The notes under the pieces are model-generated. The model did not search any database. It saw only the letters and a list, made by a program, of their open reading frames with translations, and was not told the DNA's origin. From Bog-756 sp963738545 (GTDB lineage: Bacteria; Actinomycetota; Acidimicrobiia; Acidimicrobiales; RAAP-2), in assembly GCA_963738545.1 (NCBI GenBank), contig CAVTXA010000008.1, positions 806,001 through 870,000 on the forward strand: DNA of 64,000 nucleotides, read 5' to 3'. Both the position numbers and the translations under genes were made by a program. This document shows, one piece after another, positions 1-8,510 of this stretch (position 1 is its first letter; every line of letters begins with the position of its first letter).

Positions 1-428
1 AAGGCACCGAGTCCGACCACGGTTCGGACATCGAGTCCCTGGGCGAGGCCGACGACGGCGTCGATGAATGTCGGCCAGCGGAAGTCGGGCTCCGGTCCGG
101 TCAGGAACAGGATGTCGGCTCCCACCCGATCCTTGCCTGCTACCACCTGGATGGTTGGCCACGTCAGCTCGGTGGTCACGCCGTCCTCGAGTCGGGCGAT
201 GGGCCGACGGGCACGTTGGTCGATGAGCATCTCGGTGTCGAACGAGGCCACGACGGTGGTCGGTGAAGCCGTGAGCAGGGCGGCGATGGCGGCGGAGGCC
301 CCCATGCCGGCGTCGACCCAGCCTTCCAGGGACACGACGAGTACCGGACGGGAGAGCTGGCGCAGCGCGGCGCGGTCCCAGTTGGCATCGAACTCATAGA
401 GCGACGACGGATCGCGGTCGGCGGTCAC
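1..428 (-). CDS. PAC2 family protein (partial, cut by window edge)
   Basis: The reading frame runs leftward from a GTG at 428 and is cut by the window edge, giving about 142 N-terminal residues. It opens with SSLYEFDANWD and then has SRPVLVVSLEGWVDAGMGAS, the hallmark N-terminal strand-loop of the PAC2 (DUF75) family. A later FLTGPEPDFRWP stretch also fits that family. PAC2 proteins resemble proteasome assembly chaperones; their substrate in actinobacteria is not settled. The GTG overlaps the stop of the upstream kinase gene (GTGA), so the two are probably translationally coupled. The C-terminal half is not visible. Confidence 0.8.
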   Translation of the reverse strand, partial: MTADRDPSSLYEFDANWDRAALRQLSRPVLVVSLEGWVDAGMGASAAIAALLTASPTTVVASFDTEMLIDQRARRPIARLEDGVTTELTWPTIQVVAGKDRVGADILFLTGPEPDFRWPTFIDAVVGLAQGLDVRTVVGLGA

Positions 429-1486
429 AACGACTCCACCTCGGCCAGGGCCCGCTCACCCAGTCGACCGACGTGGGAGGCGAACTGATCGACACCGGAC
501 CGGTCGCCGGCGGCGGCCCCCCCGGCATAGCGCACATGGACCCCCTGGAGGATACAGGCCAGCTTCCAGAATCCGAACGCCCGGTAGTAGGAGATCTGGG
601 AGACGTCCAGGCCCGAAACCCGGGCGTAGCGGGCCAGGAGGTCGGACCGTCGGGCGAATCCGGGAAGGGCTGTGGGGGCCACCCCGACGAGCGCCTGGTC
701 CGCGTCACCGGGCTCGGCCCAGTAGACCAGCAGCAGTCCGAGGTCGGCCAACGGGTCCCCGAGCGTGCAGATCTCCCAATCCAGGATGGCCTGGACCGTG
801 CCCCCGTCGTCGAGCACCGTGTTGTCCAGCCGATAGTCCCCGTGGACGATGCTGACCCCCTGTTGCTCGGGGATCTTCGCCGTCAGCAGCTCATGGACCC
901 GGTCGACGACGGCCGGACCCGGCCGGCCGTCCACCGTGGACTGGGTGAACTGACCGTGCCACCGCTTCAGTTGGCGTGCGATGTAACCGTCGCGACGGGC
1001 GAACTCACCGAGTCCGACGGCATCGACGTCCACCGCGTGCAGTCCGGCCAGTGTGTCGATTAGCGAATCCCCGGCATGGGATCTGGAGGTTTCGGAGAGC
1101 TCCGCCGCGGCCTGCTCGTCGCGCACGATGTGGCCGTCGACGAAGGACATGACGTAGAACGGTGCGCCGTTCACGCTCTCGTCGGTGCACAGGCCGAGGG
1201 CCCGCGGCACGGGGACGTCGGTCCGGCCGAGGGCGCTGATCACCGTGTGCTCGCGCTTCATGTCGTGGGCCGTGGGCAGGACGTGGCTGACCGGTGGGCG
1301 GCGCAGGGCGAAGGCCTGGCCGACGTCATCGGTCACCCGGTAGGTGAGATTGGAGCGGCCGCCGGCGATGAGTTTGAAGGTGAAGGGTGCCTTGGCCCCG
1401 TCCACGGTGGCGCTCATCCACTCGGAGACCCGGTCGGGGTCGATCCCCTCGACATCGGCGTGCGCGGTTGGTGGCCCTGCTTCCAT
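425..1486 (-). CDS. Phosphotransferase family protein (APH / ACAD10-like kinase fold)
   Basis: A 353-residue aminoglycoside-phosphotransferase-fold protein. The catalytic loop VHGDYRLDN (around residue 215) and the metal-binding segment ILDWEICTLGDP (around residue 235) are intact, and a SNLTYRV glycine-rich segment lies near the N-terminus. It resembles the kinase-like proteins that accompany acyl-CoA dehydrogenases in actinobacterial lipid catabolism rather than antibiotic-resistance kinases; that functional reading is inference and the substrate is unknown. It starts at ATG 1486, 8 nt after a TAGCGT -10 element, so it is probably leaderless. It diverges from the thioredoxin-like gene and overlaps the PAC2 gene. 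Confidence 0.85.
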   Translation of the reverse strand: MEAGPPTAHADVEGIDPDRVSEWMSATVDGAKAPFTFKLIAGGRSNLTYRVTDDVGQAFALRRPPVSHVLPTAHDMKREHTVISALGRTDVPVPRALGLCTDESVNGAPFYVMSFVDGHIVRDEQAAAELSETSRSHAGDSLIDTLAGLHAVDVDAVGLGEFARRDGYIARQLKRWHGQFTQSTVDGRPGPAVVDRVHELLTAKIPEQQGVSIVHGDYRLDNTVLDDGGTVQAILDWEICTLGDPLADLGLLLVYWAEPGDADQALVGVAPTALPGFARRSDLLARYARVSGLDVSQISYYRAFGFWKLACILQGVHVRYAGGAAAGDRSGVDQFASHVGRLGERALAEVESL

Positions 1487-1494
1487 GCCCTATG

Positions 1495-1500
1495 ACGCTA
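1495..1500 (-). promoter_or_regulatory. -10 element (TAGCGT) of the phosphotransferase gene
   Basis: Read on the minus strand, TAGCGT is followed by 8 nt and then ATG 1486. This spacing would start the transcript at or next to the start codon. No Shine-Dalgarno sequence is present. Confidence 0.45.
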
Positions 1501-1597
1501 CCCGCGCTGGGTTCGGTGTCCGGGCCGGGGCCGGGACGGCCCTGACGAACCGGTCCCCGACCTGCACCGGCCGGTCGGAGGGCCGAATCCGTCCCGG

Positions 1598-1603
1598 TAT
1601 CGT
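1598..1603 (+). promoter_or_regulatory. -10 element (TATCGT) of the CnoX-like gene, leaderless
   Basis: TATCGT is followed by exactly 7 nt and ATG 1611, with no Shine-Dalgarno sequence. Together with the opposite -10 at 1495-1500 it makes a compact divergent promoter region. Confidence 0.5.
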
Positions 1604-1610
1604 CTGGGTC

Positions 1611-2330
1611 ATGGTCGACGTCACCGATGCCACGTTCGAAGAGGAAGTCCTCCGCCGGTCCTCCGAGGTTCCCGTGGTGGTGGACCTGTGGGCCCCATGG
1701 TGCGGGCCGTGCGTGACGCTCGGACCCATCATCGAGAAGGTGGTCGACGCCACCGAGGGAGCGGTGGCCCTGGCCAAGGTCAACGTGGACGAGAACCCGG
1801 CCATCTCGAGCAGCTTCCAGGTGCAGTCGATACCAGCCGTCTTCGCCCTGAAGGACGGGAAGGTGGTCGACGGCTTCATCGGGGCGCAGCCCGAGGCGGC
1901 CGTGGCGGAGTTCGTGGCCAAGCTGACCCCGGAGCCGTCCCCGGCCGACCTCTTGGTGGCCGAGGGGCTCCTCGCCGGATCCGAGCAGCCGCTCCGTGAC
2001 GCCCTCGAGATCCAGCCTGACCACGAGGGGGCGATCGTGGCGCTGGCCGGGATGCTGGTGGCCCGCGGCGCATCCGAAGAAGCCATCACCCTGCTCGGGA
2101 GGATCCCCGAGACGGCCGAGACCCGGCGACTCCTGGCCGAGGCCCGCCTGGCCTCCCAACAGGTCGACATGGGCGCCGACGGGGTCGAGGCCCTGTTGGA
2201 CGGGCTCCTCGACCGTGTGGGCGAAGATCCATCGGTCCGTCAGGAGTTCCTGGACCTGCTGGAGACCCTCGGACCTGACGATCCCCGGACCTCGGGGTAC
2301 CGCAAGGCTCTGGCGTCACGACTCTTCTGA
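1611..2330 (+). CDS. Thioredoxin-domain/TPR co-chaperone (CnoX/YbbN-like)
   Basis: The 239-residue protein begins with a thioredoxin fold (residues about 3-105) carrying WCGPC with C31 and C34, cis-proline SIPA, and a KVNVDENP segment. The C-terminal half is helical with TPR-like repeats (LLAGSEQPLRDALEIQP, ALAGMLVARGASEEAI), the architecture of CnoX/YbbN. In E. coli CnoX protects and delivers proteins to chaperones during oxidative stress, and its thioredoxin domain lacks a redox-active CXXC. This protein keeps the full CXXC and may be a true oxidoreductase. The ATG at 1611 is chosen because the leaderless -10 lies 7 nt upstream; the frame is open further upstream but lacks signals. Confidence 0.88.
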   Translation: MVDVTDATFEEEVLRRSSEVPVVVDLWAPWCGPCVTLGPIIEKVVDATEGAVALAKVNVDENPAISSSFQVQSIPAVFALKDGKVVDGFIGAQPEAAVAEFVAKLTPEPSPADLLVAEGLLAGSEQPLRDALEIQPDHEGAIVALAGMLVARGASEEAITLLGRIPETAETRRLLAEARLASQQVDMGADGVEALLDGLLDRVGEDPSVRQEFLDLLETLGPDDPRTSGYRKALASRLF

Positions 2331-2409
2331 CCGGGCGGGTCACACCCACGACCAGCGGCCCGACCCGTCGGGCTGTCGACCTTCGGGGACGGGGGATAGC
2401 GTCACGGCT

Positions 2410-3276
2410 GTGCGAGCAACCCGTTTGACCCTCGGGGACCGGTCCTTCGACATCACCGACCGGGCCCTGGTCATGGGGATCCTCAACCGGACGCCCGACT
2501 CCTTCTACGACAAGGGGGCCACCTTCGCCCTCGACGACCTGGTGCGTCGGGCGGAGGCGCTGGTCGAGGCGGGCGCCGATCTGTTGGACGTCGGTGGCGT
2601 CAAAGCCGGTCCGGGTCCGGCCGTCGACGAGCCCGAGGAGCTGGACCGGGTCATCCCCGCACTCGAGGCCCTCCGGGCCCGGTTCGACACGCCGCTGTCC
2701 GTCGACACCTGGAGGGCGTCGGTGGCCAAGGAGGCCTATGCCGTCGGGGCCGTGGTGGGCAACGACATCAGTGGCTTCGCCGACCCCGACTACCTGTCCG
2801 TGGCCGCCGCCGCCGGAGCCACGGTGGTGGCCACCCATATCCGTCTGGGGCCTCGCATCCCCGACCCCGATCCCGTCTACGACGATGTGGTGGAGGCGGT
2901 CCGGACGTATCTGGTCGAACGGGCGGACTGGGCTACGGCGGCCGGCCTGCCCGCCGAGCGCATCGTTCTCGATGCCGGCCTCGACCTGGGGAAGACGGCG
3001 GCCCAGAGCCTGACCCTCCTGCGGGCCTCCGGTGAGCTGGCCGACCTGGGTTTCCCCCTGCTGTTGTCGGCATCCAACAAGACCTTCTTGGGTGTCGTCC
3101 TCGGGCTGGAGATCGGGGAGCGACGCGAGGCGTCGCTGGCCGCCACGGCGCTGGGGGCCACGCTCGGGTGCCGGATCATGCGGGTCCACGATGTCGCCGC
3201 CCACCGTCAGGTGTGTGACGTGCTCGGCCAGGTGGAGGCGGTCCGTCGGAGTGACCGGGCGACGGTGACCTCGTGA
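2410..3276 (+). CDS. folP2: Dihydropteroate synthase homologue, FolP2 type
   Basis: A 288-residue TIM-barrel protein of the dihydropteroate synthase family, starting at GTG 2410. Motifs in order are VMGILNRTPDSFYDKG near residue 22, DLLDVGGVKAGPG near residue 60, LSVDTWRASVAKEA near residue 98 and GNDISGF near residue 116. Canonical FolP1 proteins read NVTPDSFSDGG and DIGGESTRPG at the first two sites. The RTPDSFYDKG and VGGVKAGPG variants match mycobacterial FolP2 (Rv1207 type), reported to lack DHPS activity. The loss of the STRPG loop argues for a different pterin-related role. The gene lies between the CnoX-like gene and holA. Confidence 0.82.
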   Translation: MRATRLTLGDRSFDITDRALVMGILNRTPDSFYDKGATFALDDLVRRAEALVEAGADLLDVGGVKAGPGPAVDEPEELDRVIPALEALRARFDTPLSVDTWRASVAKEAYAVGAVVGNDISGFADPDYLSVAAAAGATVVATHIRLGPRIPDPDPVYDDVVEAVRTYLVERADWATAAGLPAERIVLDAGLDLGKTAAQSLTLLRASGELADLGFPLLLSASNKTFLGVVLGLEIGERREASLAATALGATLGCRIMRVHDVAAHRQVCDVLGQVEAVRRSDRATVTS

Positions 3277-3306
3277 GCGGGTCGGCTCCGTGATCGGATC
3301 GACACC

Positions 3307-4335
3307 GTGAGTGCGACCAGGTCCGACACCGATGTGGACTCCGGATCGGGCCCCGCGACCGACGCGGTCATCTTGGTCCGGGGAACCGACCCGTCACTGG
3401 TGGCCCAGGCCGCCCACGCCCTCACCGAACAGCTCGTGGGCGGCGGGGATCCCTCCCTGACCGTCGAGGAGTTCGGTGGGCCGGGGGTGGAGCCGTTCGA
3501 CGTGGGGGCGGTCATCGACGCCTGCACCACGCCCCCGTTCCTGGTGGAGCGGCGGGTGGTGGTCGTGCGTGACATCGGCCAACTGGCCCCGGCTGACGCC
3601 AAGCGGATCGTGGAGTACTTGAAGGACCCGTTGGCCACGACCTCTCTGGTTCTGGTGGCCGGAGGCGGGACCTTGCCCCAGAGCCTGTCCAAGGCGGTGG
3701 GGGCGTCGGGTCGGGTCGTGGACACCTCGGTGGGGAACGGGCGGGCCCGGTCGCAGTGGCTGGCCGACCACGTCCGGGGCGGGCCGGTCCGGCTGGACGG
3801 GGCGGCCACCGCGCTGCTCTCGGGGCACCTGGGTGAGGACATGGGTCGCCTCGAGGGGCTCCTCGACACCCTGGCTTCCGCCTACGGCCGTGGTGCCACC
3901 ATCTCGGCCGACGACCTCGAGCCCTTCTTGGGCACGGCTGGCAACCTGGCCCCCTGGGATCTGACCGACGCCATCGACGCCGGCCGGCCGGCCAAAGCCC
4001 TGAGTGTGCTCCACCGGATGCTCGACGCCCCCGAGTCCCACCCGCTGCGGATCATGTCCGTGCTCCACGGTCACTACCGCAAGATGCTCCAACTCGACGG
4101 ATCCGGTGTGACCTCGGCGGAGGAGGCGGCCAGGGTCTTGGGGATGAAGAGCGCCTTCCCGGCCAAGAAGGCGCTGGGCGAGTCCCGCCGCTTGGGATCC
4201 GAACGGGTCGCCCAGGCCATCAGGCTGTTGGCCCGGGCCGACCTCGACGTGCGGGGGGTGTCGGGGCTGCCGGGTGAGACGGTGCTCGAGGTGTTGGTGG
4301 CCCGTCTCTGCCGGCTGGCCGGGACGGGGCGGTAG
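3307..4335 (+). CDS. holA: DNA polymerase III subunit delta
   Basis: The 342-residue protein matches HolA in length and pattern: an N-terminal AAA+-like domain (AVILVRGTDPSLV; residues about 20-160), the TPPFLVERRVVVVRDIG segment, then the helical clamp-loader collar with LSGHLGEDMGRLEGLLDTL and PLRIMSVLHGHYRKMLQL. Delta opens the beta clamp for loading and, as usual for delta, has no functional ATP site. The start is GTG 3307. The gene follows folP2 after a 30-bp gap on the same strand. Confidence 0.9.
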   Translation: MSATRSDTDVDSGSGPATDAVILVRGTDPSLVAQAAHALTEQLVGGGDPSLTVEEFGGPGVEPFDVGAVIDACTTPPFLVERRVVVVRDIGQLAPADAKRIVEYLKDPLATTSLVLVAGGGTLPQSLSKAVGASGRVVDTSVGNGRARSQWLADHVRGGPVRLDGAATALLSGHLGEDMGRLEGLLDTLASAYGRGATISADDLEPFLGTAGNLAPWDLTDAIDAGRPAKALSVLHRMLDAPESHPLRIMSVLHGHYRKMLQLDGSGVTSAEEAARVLGMKSAFPAKKALGESRRLGSERVAQAIRLLARADLDVRGVSGLPGETVLEVLVARLCRLAGTGR

Positions 4336-4347
4336 CCGAGCGCCCCC

Positions 4348-5043
4348 TCAGGAGGCGACGGCGTCCCGCGACTGCTCGCCGGCGTCGGCCACGTTCTCGG
4401 TCCAGTGGAAGCCGTCCCAATAGCGGAACTGATGGCGTCCGGTCGGGTCGGCCTTCCAGCCCGCCGGAACGGTCACGACGGCGGTGTCGCTGACGACCGG
4501 AGTGTCGGCCGCCGAGAGGCTGGTCCGCTGCCGGGGACGGTAGGTACGGGTCAGCCCCACCGCCGGCCGGGTCTTGGTCGCTGTACCGGAGCTGCTGAAG
4601 AACGTGCCGGACACCTCGAGGGCCGGTTCGGTCTCCGTGTCGACTGTCGTCTGGACCGGTGGGGTCCCGTGGCCCTCGCCTCCGGCCTGCTTGAAGGTGT
4701 CGAAGTCCAAAAAGGGAGGAGCGCTGCCACCGATGGGCCAGTGGGCCTCGTGCTGCGACGGGGCCGGCTCACCGCCGAACTGCTCGAAGGGGAGGCTGGC
4801 GGCCCGACCGCCGGCGGCGATGGCAGACACTTTGGGGCGTCCTCGGAAGACGTAGAGGGACAGACCGATGACGGGTACCAGCACGACCAGGATCAGATAG
4901 GCGGCCTTGCTCTCTTCGGCCCGCTTCCAGGCCCACCCGGGTTGCCGGATGAGGTCGGCGGCCCCGACGATCATGGAGAGCCCCACAACCAGTGCCACCA
5001 GTTCGAGCGAGAACACACTGGGTCCTGCGATTTGTCCGTACAT
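4348..5043 (-). CDS. Membrane protein with PLDc_N-like N-terminus and DUF2510 C-terminus
   Basis: A 231-residue protein starting at ATG 5043, preceded by a clear AGGAGG Shine-Dalgarno about 10 nt upstream; an in-frame extension to 5112 is ignored for that reason. Two transmembrane helices lie near the N-terminus (VFSLELVALVVGLSMIVGA and AAYLILVVLVPVIGLSLYVF) in a PLDc_N-like arrangement with a basic loop between them. A low-complexity linker follows, and the C-terminus has the DUF2510 signature PAGWKADPTGRHQFRYWDG. DUF2510 modules occur in many actinobacterial membrane proteins; the function is unknown. It converges with holA. Confidence 0.8.
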   Translation of the reverse strand: MYGQIAGPSVFSLELVALVVGLSMIVGAADLIRQPGWAWKRAEESKAAYLILVVLVPVIGLSLYVFRGRPKVSAIAAGGRAASLPFEQFGGEPAPSQHEAHWPIGGSAPPFLDFDTFKQAGGEGHGTPPVQTTVDTETEPALEVSGTFFSSSGTATKTRPAVGLTRTYRPRQRTSLSAADTPVVSDTAVVTVPAGWKADPTGRHQFRYWDGFHWTENVADAGEQSRDAVAS

Positions 5044-5242
5044 TGAGCCACAGCCTCCTGTTGTTTTGCCGATTACACCTACATCGCGAGCAGCGCGGTG
5101 GTGACGATCCACTGGGTGAGGTTTCCGACGGCGCTGCTGGGTGATTGGTTCGTGTCGGGCGCGTGATGCGCCGACGGTCAGTAGGCGAGTGCGGTATGTG
5201 AATTAATCGGCGTAGCTGTGGCACTCGTGAAGCATCACCCTA

Positions 5243-5260
5243 AGTGTTTAACAAAACACT
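5243..5260. promoter_or_regulatory. 7-bp inverted repeat (AGTGTTT-N4-AAACACT), operator or terminator
   Basis: A perfect AT-rich 7-bp inverted repeat with a 4-nt loop lies just past the dnaE2 stop and upstream of the DUF2510 gene, both on the minus strand. A TTGACT resembling a -35 sits beside it on the minus strand, with TAAACA downstream inside the repeat. It could be a weak dnaE2 terminator without a U-tract, or an operator over the next gene's promoter. The AT-rich composition contrasts with its surroundings. Confidence 0.4.
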
Positions 5261-5279
5261 AGGAGTAGTCAAGTTGGTT

Positions 5280-8200
5280 TTAGCGGAAATCTCTCGAAGT
5301 GGGCACCGGACCCAACTCGAGAGGGTCGAATCGCTCGGCGACCAGGGTCATCGATCCTTCCGAGCGTTCGATCCGTCCGCGGACAAGGAGCGCCGGGCAG
5401 GACCGGGCGACCGGCTTCCAACGGATCCACGCTCCTCGGGAGCACACGATGTTGACCATCCCGGTCTCGTCCTCCAGGTTCAAGAAGACGGCACCGTGTG
5501 CGCTCTCGGGCTGCTGGCGATGGGTCACCACGCCACCCACGGTGATCCGGTCGCCGGTCGGCCTCGACCGCAACGCCTCCGCGGCCAACACCCCCTGTCG
5601 ATCCAGTCCCTGGCGGGCCAACTCCATGGCTGTGGTGTCGGGAGCCATGCCGAGCGACCACAGATCGTCGGCCACCTCCTCCCACGAGGTGGGTCTGGGC
5701 AGGGGCGGGGGATCCGACCCGGTGACCACCCCGGGGAGACGGTCTGCCGTGGCCTGGGACGCCGCCCCTGCTCCCCACACCAACGACCGCCGGTTCGTTC
5801 CGTGCGGTCGTGTCCGGGCGCCGGCCGATCCGCTCAGTCGGTCGAGGGCGCCGGCCGATCTGCTCAGTCCGTCGAGGGCGCCGGCCGATCTGCTCAGTCC
5901 GTCGAGGGCGCCGGCGGTGGCCAGGGCCTCGAGCTGGGTGCGGCTGACGCCGGCCCGGCGGACCAGGTCCTCCATGCTCGACCAGGGGCGTCCTTCGGCG
6001 ATCCTCCCGGCGGTCTCCTCCCCGATGCCGCGCACCGAAGACACTCCCAGTCGCAGCGCCGGCCCGGTCCCAGGCCCCAGGTCCTCGAGCGCGGCGTCGG
6101 CCTGTCCGGCGTTCACGTCGGGTCGGAGGACCTCCACCCCGTGGCGCTTGGCGTCGGCCACCAGACTCTGCGGGGACCAGAACCCCATGGGTTGGGCGTT
6201 CAGCAGCCCGGCGGTGAACGCCGCCGGGTAGTGCACCTTGCACCAGGCAGTGGAGTACACCAGGTGGGCGAAGGCCACCGAGTGACTCTCGGGGAACCCG
6301 AAATTGGCGAAGGCGGCGAGTGCCGTGAACACCTGTTCGGCGATCGCCGCGGAGACCTGGCGGGCCGCCATGCCGTCGAACAGCCGGTCGCGTAGGCGGG
6401 CCATCCGCTCGCCCGACCGTTTGGCGCTCATGGCCTGGCGCAGCTCGTCGGCCTCGGTGGGCGTGAAACCGGCCACGTCGATGGCAATCTGCATCAACTG
6501 TTCCTGGAAGAGAGGTACGCCGAGCGTGCGCTCGAGGGCCGGTTGCAGCAGCGGGTGGAGATAGGTGACCGGTTCGCTGCCGTTCCGTCTCCGGATGTAG
6601 GGGTGGACGGCGTTCCCCTGGATGGGTCCGGGACGGATCAGGGCCACCTCAATGGCCAGGTCGTAGAAACACCGCGGCTGCACCCGGGGAAGGGTGTTCA
6701 TCTGGGCCCGCGACTCCACCTGGAACACCCCGACGGTGTCGGCCCGGCACAGGAGGTCGTAGACGGCCGGATCCTGTTCGAGACGGGCCAGGTCGATCTC
6801 CACGTGATGGAACTCGCGCACCAGGTCCACCATGTGGTGGAGTGCGGTGAGCATGCCCAGGCCGAGCAGGTCGAACTTGACCAGTCCCGCCGCCGCGCAG
6901 TCGTCCTTGTCCCACTGCAGCACGCTGCGGCCGGGCATCCGACCCCACTCCACCGGGCAGACCTCGACCACCGGGCGGTCGCAGATGACCATGCCCCCCG
7001 AGTGGATGCCGAGGTGGCGGGGGAAGTCGACCAGCTCGGCGGCCAGCTCCCTCACCAGGGGAGGCAGGTCGTCCCGTTCGCCGATCGCCTCGCCCCGCTC
7101 GACCGATTTCGACCAGCCGTCGGCCTCCTCGACGGTGTGGCCGAGGGCCTTGCCCACATCGCGCAGGGCCGAGCGGGAGCGGTAGGTGATGACGTTGGCC
7201 ACCTGGGCGGCGTGCAGCCGGCCATAGCGTTCGTAGACGTACTGGATGACCTCCTCGCGCCGGCCGGACTCGATGTCGACATCGATGTCCGGTGGGCCGT
7301 CCCGGGCCGGGGAGAGGAAGCGCTCGAACAGCAGCCCGAGGGAGACGGCGTCGACGTTGGTGATGCCGAGGGCGTAACAGACCGCGGAGGTGGCCGCCGA
7401 CCCCCGGCCCTGGCAGAAGATGTCCTCCCGTCGACAGAAGGCGACGATGTCCCAGACGGTGAGGAAGTAGCCGGGGAACCCGAGTGCCCCGATGACGGCC
7501 AGCTCCCGATCGAGCTGGGCCCAGGCCCCCGGGACCCGTTCGGTCTCCCGTGGCCCGTACCGTTCGGTGGCTCCCCGGCGGACCAGCTCCACCAGCCAGG
7601 TCTGCTCGGTGTGCCCCACCGGCACCGGGAAGTCGGGGAGTCGCGGTGCCACCAGGCGCAGGTCGAAGGCGCAGGCCGCCGCCAGCTCGGCGGCCTGGTC
7701 GACCACGCCGGGCCACCGGGCGAACCTCCGGCGTTGCTCGGCCTCCCCCCGTAGGCAGGCGGTGGCCGAGGAGGGGAGCCATCCCTCGAGGTCGGCCAGG
7801 GTGCGCCGGGCCCGCACCGCGGCCAGGGCGGTGCTCAGGGGGAACCGGGCCGGCGTGGCGTAGTGCACGTTGTTGGTGGCCACCGGGGCCACGCCCCGCT
7901 CGATGGCCAGCAGGGCCAGGGCGTCGTTGCGGGTGGCATCGATGGGATGGCCGTGGTCCCAGAGCTCGACGGCCAGATGGTCCCGGCCGAACCGTCCGAT
8001 CAGGTGATCGAGGGTATGGGCCGCCGCCGCCGGCCCCTCGGTGGTGAGGGCGGTGGCCAGTGCCCCCTTGCGGCATCCGGTGAGGACCTGCCAGTGCCCG
8101 TGGTGGTGGTCGGACAGTGCGTCGAGGGTGATGACGGGCTTGCCCTTCTCGCCGCCGGCCAGATGGGCCTCGGCGATGACGCGGCTGAGTGACGCATAGC

Positions 8201-8492
8201 CCTCGGGGTCCCGGGCCAGGACCACCAGATGGGTGCCGTCGGGGTCGGCCACACCGGTGCGTACCCCCACCGGCCCGGCACCGATGATGGTGAGCTCGGC
8301 ACCGAAGACGGTGGGCAGGCCGAGGGCGCGGGCCGCCTCGGCGAAGCGGACCACGCCGTAGAGGCCGTTGTGGTCGGTCAGGGCCAGCGCGGACAGGCCC
8401 AGCCGGACCGCTTCGGCGGCCAACTCCTCGGGGTGGCTGGCACCGTCGAGGAAGGAGAAGTTGGAGTGGGTGTGCAGTTCGGCGTAGGCCAT
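5280..8492 (-). CDS. dnaE2: Error-prone DNA polymerase DnaE2
   Basis: The 1070-residue protein is a C-family polymerase of DnaE2 type. An N-terminal PHP domain (HTHSNFSFLDGAS, TDHNGLYG) is followed by the palm with GRGSAATSAVCYALGIT and the catalytic PDIDVDIESGRREE, fingers (LFQEQLMQIAIDVAGF), a helix-hairpin-helix region (VRGIGEETAGRI) and a C-terminal OB fold (DRITVGGVVTHRQQ to LLVRGRIERSEG). DnaE2 is the translesion polymerase of the actinobacterial SOS mutasome. It is the last gene of the imuA'-imuB-dnaE2 operon, with GGGGAAG as ribosome-binding site. Three 10-residue repeats (SAGALDGLSR type) expand the linker after the helix-hairpin-helix. Confidence 0.95.
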   Translation of the reverse strand: MAYAELHTHSNFSFLDGASHPEELAAEAVRLGLSALALTDHNGLYGVVRFAEAARALGLPTVFGAELTIIGAGPVGVRTGVADPDGTHLVVLARDPEGYASLSRVIAEAHLAGGEKGKPVITLDALSDHHHGHWQVLTGCRKGALATALTTEGPAAAAHTLDHLIGRFGRDHLAVELWDHGHPIDATRNDALALLAIERGVAPVATNNVHYATPARFPLSTALAAVRARRTLADLEGWLPSSATACLRGEAEQRRRFARWPGVVDQAAELAAACAFDLRLVAPRLPDFPVPVGHTEQTWLVELVRRGATERYGPRETERVPGAWAQLDRELAVIGALGFPGYFLTVWDIVAFCRREDIFCQGRGSAATSAVCYALGITNVDAVSLGLLFERFLSPARDGPPDIDVDIESGRREEVIQYVYERYGRLHAAQVANVITYRSRSALRDVGKALGHTVEEADGWSKSVERGEAIGERDDLPPLVRELAAELVDFPRHLGIHSGGMVICDRPVVEVCPVEWGRMPGRSVLQWDKDDCAAAGLVKFDLLGLGMLTALHHMVDLVREFHHVEIDLARLEQDPAVYDLLCRADTVGVFQVESRAQMNTLPRVQPRCFYDLAIEVALIRPGPIQGNAVHPYIRRRNGSEPVTYLHPLLQPALERTLGVPLFQEQLMQIAIDVAGFTPTEADELRQAMSAKRSGERMARLRDRLFDGMAARQVSAAIAEQVFTALAAFANFGFPESHSVAFAHLVYSTAWCKVHYPAAFTAGLLNAQPMGFWSPQSLVADAKRHGVEVLRPDVNAGQADAALEDLGPGTGPALRLGVSSVRGIGEETAGRIAEGRPWSSMEDLVRRAGVSRTQLEALATAGALDGLSRSAGALDGLSRSAGALDRLSGSAGARTRPHGTNRRSLVWGAGAASQATADRLPGVVTGSDPPPLPRPTSWEEVADDLWSLGMAPDTTAMELARQGLDRQGVLAAEALRSRPTGDRITVGGVVTHRQQPESAHGAVFLNLEDETGMVNIVCSRGAWIRWKPVARSCPALLVRGRIERSEGSMTLVAERFDPLELGPVPTSRDFR
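5817..5906 (-). repeat. Three tandem 30-bp repeats inside dnaE2
   Basis: Three head-to-tail 30-bp units lie at 5817-5846, 5847-5876 and 5877-5906, with a partial fourth up to about 5916. The second and third are identical over 30 bp; the first differs at two positions. Because 30 is divisible by 3, copy-number change would keep the frame. The encoded decapeptide repeat lies at about residues 863-892, between the helix-hairpin-helix and OB-fold regions. Confidence 0.9.
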
Positions 8493-8510
8493 GGCGATCG
8501 GATGCTTCCC

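Noticed and set aside
5817..5906. Short direct repeats as a possible CRISPR array
   Set aside because: The 30-bp units are head to tail with no spacers, sit inside a coding frame and encode a decapeptide.
6543..7754. 403-codon plus-strand ORF opposite dnaE2
   Set aside because: It is the antisense shadow of the clear DnaE2 gene; its sequence is low-complexity Gly/Val/Asp and has no domain. High GC makes such open frames common.
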